Positions 16,083 through 19,212 of a stretch of 19,212 bases of DNA are shown here, piece after piece. This DNA comes from Syntrophomonadaceae bacterium (lineage in GTDB: Bacteria > Bacillota_D > Dethiobacteria > DTU022 > PWGO01). The notes beneath the pieces were generated by a model. The model made no database searches. It saw nothing but the letters and a program-made list of their open reading frames with translations, and was not told the DNA's origin. Position 1 is the stretch's first letter. Every line of letters begins with the position of its first letter. Made by a program: the position numbers and the translations under genes. The stretch covers positions 1-19,212 of the forward strand of contig PWGT01000055.1 of NCBI GenBank assembly GCA_003554535.1, read 5' to 3'.

Positions 16083-16098
16083 GCAATATACATGCCAA
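16083..16098 (-). promoter_or_regulatory. Sigma-54 (-24/-12) promoter of the operon
   Basis: On the minus strand this reads TTGGCATGTATATTGC. The -24 GG and -12 GC dinucleotides are separated by exactly 10 nt, and the match to consensus TGGCACG-N4-TTGC is missing only one base. The expected start site is near 16071, about 170 nt before the binding-protein ATG at 15901. It is the only such match I found in the intergenic region, it points into the operon, and the adjacent upstream gene encodes a sigma-54 activator. These three facts agree. Confidence 0.85.
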
Positions 16099-16190
16099 AT
16101 TCACAAAACAACTTGCATGAACTCATTTAAACTTTTCATACAATCCTGGCAAATCACAACATCACGCGTTTTTGACTCTTTTCACAAAAA

Positions 16191-16230
16191 AACTAAAACA
16201 AAACACTCCTCAAAGGAGACAACTGTTTTG
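16191..16230 (-). terminator. Intrinsic terminator upstream of the operon promoter
   Basis: On the minus strand a CAAAACA arm (16230-16224) pairs with TGTTTTG (16205-16199). The inner CTCCT/AGGAG stem (16218-16214 with 16210-16206) closes a 3-nt loop, and a 5-nt bulge lies on the 5' side. A U-rich tail (TTTTAGTTTTTTT) follows. It sits about 100 nt upstream of the sigma-54 promoter and would stop transcription arriving from the regulator gene, which ends about 750 nt earlier, keeping the operon under its own promoter. Confidence 0.7.
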
Positions 16231-16594
16231 CTTTTATAACATTGCTAATTTGAGGCTTTAAAAGATTAACTTCCAAAGCCTTGTCACATTATTAAAATAA
16301 TAATTATGAAAGCAATTCGTGAAAATACCACTGATCAGGATTATCGGTTACACAACTAAGGAGGAAATAAAGTAATCCTTCATAGAAACAAATTGCAACA
16401 TACAGATACAACATCAGAGAAAAGTAGTACTCTTAATCATGGCATCAATACATAACAGTAAGGAAGCAGTTATTCAAACTACATATGAAGCATGTTTTCC
16501 TAATATGTGTTTAATCTAAAATATACCAACTTGTTCTTATGTAAAGCGTTAATATTATAGTTGTGTTCCAACATCAACCTATGTGCCCCAAATG

Positions 16595-16622
16595 TGTTTC
16601 ATATATGTTTCACTATGTTTCA
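16595..16622 (-). repeat. Three TGAAACA direct repeats, candidate activator-binding array
   Basis: TGAAACA (plus strand TGTTTCA) occurs exactly three times, at 16595-16601, 16606-16612 and 16616-16622. The spacing is 11 and 10 bp, so all copies face the same side of the helix. The array lies about 500 bp upstream of the sigma-54 promoter, a distance at which enhancer-type activators can still act by looping. Binding by the neighbouring regulator is inferred. Confidence 0.45.
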
Positions 16623-16652
16623 ATCATATCTTATTTTGCTTGACTTAATCTT

Positions 16653-16675
16653 AACCATATAACATATAAATGGTT
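16653..16675. promoter_or_regulatory. Dyad-symmetric site, candidate operator
   Basis: AACCAT (16653-16658) and its exact inverse ATGGTT (16670-16675) are separated by 11 AT-rich bases, giving a 23-bp dyad. This is the usual size for a dimeric helix-turn-helix protein such as the Fis-type domain of the regulator. It lies 30 bp from the TGAAACA array. Short dyads occur by chance in AT-rich DNA, so support is modest. Confidence 0.3.
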
Positions 16676-16977
16676 TGATTTCTCTTATCCACGCAAATAA
16701 AACAAATTATTATTATGCCAAAACCTATTTAAGTATTGTTTAGCGAAAAAAACTCGTTTTTTATAGAACGATAATGCAACACCAAATTTTATCAGCAATA
16801 AAGCATTTTAGTTTTATAATCTATTTTATTCAAGATTAGGCATAAATAGTTGTCACAAAAAAATTTTACCAGTCATAATTAACATCGATCCATATTTCAA
16901 AGCAAATCATAAAATCTGGCAGAATTTTATAAACTTATTTTTTTATAGTTGGGAATAGGAATTAATTAAGTATTGAC

Positions 16978-18891
16978 TTATATGGCGTCAGTTAAATTAT
17001 ATTTTTTCATCTTCCTCCAAAGAGTAGTTCTGCTAATATCTAAAACCTCTGCTGCTTTCTGACGATTCCACTGCACCTCTTCAAGAACATTAAGCAGTTT
17101 AGCCCTCTCGCTTCTATTAATTCGATCACCAGGTTTAGTTGAAAAATCTAGCCCCATAGCTTTTTCCAAGATATCCATCGGTGCTTTATTTATATCAGCA
17201 TTAAAAATCACCATTAAGCGCTGCACTGTGTTTTCCAACTGACGAATATTGCCTGGCCAATCGTATTTCACCAAACAGGAACTGATTTCTTCCCATTTCT
17301 TTCTATTTTTGGTGGGTACAGAAATCGAATCCTCCAAAAACTTATCAACCAATAAGGGGATGTCGTCTGGACGTTCCCTCAGCGGAGGTACTTCTAAGTA
17401 TAATACGTTCAGTCTGTAATATAAATCCTCTCTAAACTCATTGTTGTTAACTTTTTCTCTTAAATTCTCGTTTGTTGTAGCGATGACCCTAACATCAACC
17501 GGAATTACCTTGCTTCCGCCTATTCGCAACAACTCCTTTTCCTGTAAAACACGTAACAATCGTGTCTGCAAACTCTGAGGCATCTCTGATATTTCATCAA
17601 GGAATATCGTCCCTTCATGGGCAAGCTCAAACAAACCCTGCTTGCCTTCTTTTTTTGCCCCGGTAAATGAGCCACCTTCATAACCAAATAATTCACTTTC
17701 AAGCAGATTGGCAGGAAGAGCAGCGCAATTTATAGCGACAAAAGGTTTATTACTTCGTTTACTTTCATTATGAATACTATGAGCGAGCAGTTCCTTACCT
17801 GTACCTGTTTCCCCATGGATTAAAATAGTCTGGTCACTTTTAGCATAAATTTTAGCCATATTTATAGTTTCTCTTATAACCTCCGATTGGCCAACGATAT
17901 CTTCAAATGAATACTTAGTACTCAAGCCTTTTTTATCGTAATGCATGTTTTTTCTAATTTTTTGTTCAACCTTTTGAATCTCAACTACATCATGAAAAGT
18001 TGCTACGGCGCCTATAGTTATTCCATCAATAATAATTGGAATTCTGTTAGTATTAATAGTAAGATTATCATTTATCTTCATCAAAACATTTGTTTCTGTC
18101 TCACCGGTTAGCATCACTTTATCTAACTCACTGGAAGGCAGTACTGTTTTTATATCTTTATTTAGTGCTGATTTTAGATCAATACCCAATATATTTGCTG
18201 CCTGTGTGTTACAAGTGGTAATATTTTTATCCTGATCGATGGCAATGATCCCACTTTGGGTAAATTCAATAATTGTTCTTAAGTAGGTATTGATCTCTTT
18301 CTCGTTCCTTATAGAATCCTGCAAATTGAAAGCATCACCTACGCTGTCCCTTACACTTTGACTTGAATAAACAAGTATCGGATAGAGCCCGTTACTCTCA
18401 GCATAATCACAAACCACACTGGCCCCCACTACTGCTGTTATGTTTTTGTTTTTTAAATCTTGCATAATACCATTCAACTCACTAATGTCTCGATACTGGA
18501 TACTGTGTATATCAATCTTCAAGGACTCTTCATAGGCCATTATTTTGGAAGTCCACGGCGCTTCTGATTTATAAGTAACTATAGCTACTTTGCTGCTGAC
18601 TTTCATTGCTTCAACAAAAGCAGATAGCAAATCAAATCCTGAAACCCTTAAAGTAACCATGGGAAACTGAGGGAAGTTTTCTTTAATTACTCTTGCATTG
18701 CTTCCACCAGCAATTATGACATCGATAAGATCGTCATTAATAAGCGGACCAATATTTTGGATGGTATCATTAAACGAGCTATTAATAATTCTTATTCTTT
18801 CGTAATGATCTTTCATTAATACTCTATTCAGATGCTCATAGAGCCTGGAATAAACTACAAATGCAATCCTTTTGTTTTTATCATTTTTCAT
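16978..18891 (-). CDS. Sigma-54-dependent activator with PrpR-type N-terminal sensor and PAS domain
   Basis: The 637-residue protein has four parts. Residues 1-190 form a periplasmic-binding-like PrpR_N sensor (KRIAFVVYSRLYEHL at the start, VIIAGGSNARVIKEN near 58-72). Residues 200-310 form a PAS domain (GIIAIDQDKNITTCNTQAA). Residues 328-565 form the AAA+ domain, with Walker A GETGTGKE at 360-367, the sigma-54 contact loop GSFTGA at 407-412 in place of GAFTGA, Walker B TIFLDE at 428-433 and arginine fingers near 505-507. Residues 595-634 form a Fis-type helix-turn-helix. The PrpR_N domain senses small carboxylates, 2-methylcitrate in the propionate regulator, so it likely reads the pathway substrate or an intermediate. 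ATG at 18891 follows GGTGAGGTG; the in-frame TTG at 18924 lacks a ribosome site. It should activate the -24/-12 promoter downstream of its gene. Confidence 0.93.
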   Translation of the reverse strand: MKNDKNKRIAFVVYSRLYEHLNRVLMKDHYERIRIINSSFNDTIQNIGPLINDDLIDVIIAGGSNARVIKENFPQFPMVTLRVSGFDLLSAFVEAMKVSSKVAIVTYKSEAPWTSKIMAYEESLKIDIHSIQYRDISELNGIMQDLKNKNITAVVGASVVCDYAESNGLYPILVYSSQSVRDSVGDAFNLQDSIRNEKEINTYLRTIIEFTQSGIIAIDQDKNITTCNTQAANILGIDLKSALNKDIKTVLPSSELDKVMLTGETETNVLMKINDNLTINTNRIPIIIDGITIGAVATFHDVVEIQKVEQKIRKNMHYDKKGLSTKYSFEDIVGQSEVIRETINMAKIYAKSDQTILIHGETGTGKELLAHSIHNESKRSNKPFVAINCAALPANLLESELFGYEGGSFTGAKKEGKQGLFELAHEGTIFLDEISEMPQSLQTRLLRVLQEKELLRIGGSKVIPVDVRVIATTNENLREKVNNNEFREDLYYRLNVLYLEVPPLRERPDDIPLLVDKFLEDSISVPTKNRKKWEEISSCLVKYDWPGNIRQLENTVQRLMVIFNADINKAPMDILEKAMGLDFSTKPGDRINRSERAKLLNVLEEVQWNRQKAAEVLDISRTTLWRKMKKYNLTDAI

Positions 18892-18950
18892 AAAAACGCA
18901 CACCTCACCAAACCCTATAGTCAAATATTAAAACTTGAATACTAATTTTA

Positions 18951-18959
18951 ATTATACCA
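18951..18959 (-). promoter_or_regulatory. Extended -10 promoter of the regulator gene
   Basis: On the minus strand TGGTATAAT is a perfect TG-n-TATAAT extended -10 element, about 60 nt before the regulator ATG. The hexamer 17 nt upstream (TTATAA) is a poor -35, as is common with extended -10 promoters. A second TATAAT lies about 20 bp further upstream without a well-spaced -35. Constitutive, low-level housekeeping-sigma expression of the regulator is inferred. Confidence 0.5.
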
Positions 18960-19090
18960 AAGCTTTGTCTTAATTATAACCTCAAGCTAACCATGCCACT
19001 TGTTCTGTCAACGTTCTCTCTATCCTGCTCTCTTCCATATTTTCATATGCTTATCCTTTCTTTCTTAAACTAAATCAAAACCTAAAACCC

Positions 19091-19126
19091 AAAAAAGGCT
19101 CATTGCCCTAAACGGGGTAAGCCTTT
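19091..19126 (-). terminator. Intrinsic terminator of the gene to the right
   Basis: Arms AAAGGCT and AGCCTTT (19120-19126 and 19094-19100) form the base of the stem. An imperfect inner stem includes CCC/GGG, and on the minus strand a run of six T (19096-19091) follows. It would end transcription coming from beyond the right edge, so the regulator needs its own promoter. Confidence 0.7.
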
Positions 19127-19135
19127 AAACTATAG

Positions 19136-19212
19136 CTAAACTATTCCCATACTTTTTGTGTGATTGACAGAGCTGTAAATAACCTGCAACAGGCTAGAAA
19201 AGGTCAGCCCAT
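19136..19212 (-). CDS. Possible 3' end of an upstream gene (partial)
   Basis: On the minus strand one frame is open from the window edge for 24 codons and ends with SMGIV and a TAG at 19136, ten bases before the terminator stem. The position just before a terminator is what a gene end would show. The frame is too short to be significant by itself in AT-rich DNA, and I recognise no family. Confidence 0.25.
   Translation of the reverse strand, partial: GLTFSSLLQVIYSSVNHTKSMGIV

Larger units (their letters stand above)
15902..16977. other. Gene-free regulatory region between regulator and operon
   Basis: This stretch of about 1.08 kb is clearly more AT-rich than the flanking genes and holds no credible coding frame on either strand. 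From right to left it contains the regulator 3' side, a dyad at 16653-16675, three TGAAACA direct repeats at 16595-16622, an intrinsic terminator at 16191-16230, a sigma-54 promoter at 16083-16098 and a leader of about 170 nt. Inside the leader, at 15971-15990, GGGGGTG is followed by ATG-ATA-TAG, a two-codon frame that may be fortuitous. An AAGGAGG on the plus strand (16358-16364) is not followed by a start codon. A short non-coding RNA ending at the terminator is possible but no promoter for it is convincing. Confidence 0.6.

Noticed and set aside
16358..16378. Plus-strand AAGGAGG as ribosome site of a small gene
   Set aside because: No start codon occurs at a usable distance and the following frames stop at once.
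16338..16378. AGGATTA / TAATCCT inverted repeat
   Set aside because: Seven-base arms with a 27-nt spacer in AT-rich DNA; no further support for a function.
16741..16775. A-run / T-run hairpin as terminator of the regulator gene
   Set aside because: The stem would be almost purely A-T with a tiny loop and is too weak to call.
17520..17702. Minus-strand 60-codon frame inside the regulator gene
   Set aside because: It is an out-of-frame overlap with the conserved AAA+ coding sequence.
18985..19015. Second sigma-54-like element (TGGCATG) upstream of the regulator
   Set aside because: No GC dinucleotide occurs at the required 10-nt spacing after the GG.

Overview
The window looks like low-GC, anaerobic Bacillota (clostridial type). 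The DNA is AT-rich, Shine-Dalgarno sequences are strong (AGGAGG types), and several genes appear to start at TTG. There are oxygen-sensitive hydratase families, a fumarate-reductase-like flavoprotein and a sigma-54 activator. A very acidic linker in a surface lipoprotein could fit a salty or alkaline habitat, but this is weak evidence. No rRNA, tRNA, CRISPR array, IS element or phage gene was seen.

Every recognisable gene lies on the minus strand, so the window reads right to left. At the right edge are a possible gene 3' end with a terminator (19091-19212) and then a sigma-54-dependent regulator with a PrpR-type sensor domain (16978-18891). Next comes a gene-free, AT-rich stretch of about 1.1 kb (15902-16977). 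It holds a candidate enhancer array, a terminator and a near-consensus -24/-12 promoter (16083-16098) aimed at the operon.

The operon has at least 15 genes and runs off the left edge. In transcription order: TAXI-type TRAP binding lipoprotein, fused TRAP permease, PrpF/methylitaconate-isomerase-like protein, HMG-CoA-lyase-family lyase, SucC-like ligase subunit, a small 2[4Fe-4S] protein, SucD-like ligase subunit, LeuC-like and LeuD-like hydratase subunits, a divergent enolase, aconitase X small and large subunits, a DUF1847 cysteine protein, an MFS transporter, and a fumarate-reductase/L-aspartate-oxidase-type flavoprotein (3' end outside the window).

The genes fit catabolism of an imported branched unsaturated di- or tricarboxylate of the itaconate, citraconate or methylitaconate kind. 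In the model proposed here, a PrpF-type isomerase moves the double bond and the LeuCD-like hydratase adds water to give a citramalate- or dimethylmalate-like acid. The SucCD-like ligase makes the CoA thioester, and the HMG-CoA-lyase-like enzyme splits it to pyruvate plus acetyl-CoA or propionyl-CoA. Aconitase X, the enolase homologue and the flavoprotein would feed in or process further hydroxy or unsaturated acids. Each family assignment is well supported; the assembled pathway and its substrate are inference.

The main unusual points are the iron-sulfur protein encoded between the two ligase subunits, the enolase homologue with a rebuilt catalytic loop, three unrelated dehydratase folds in one operon, and a leader before aconitase X whose segments can pair in two exclusive ways, one of which hides the ribosome binding site.
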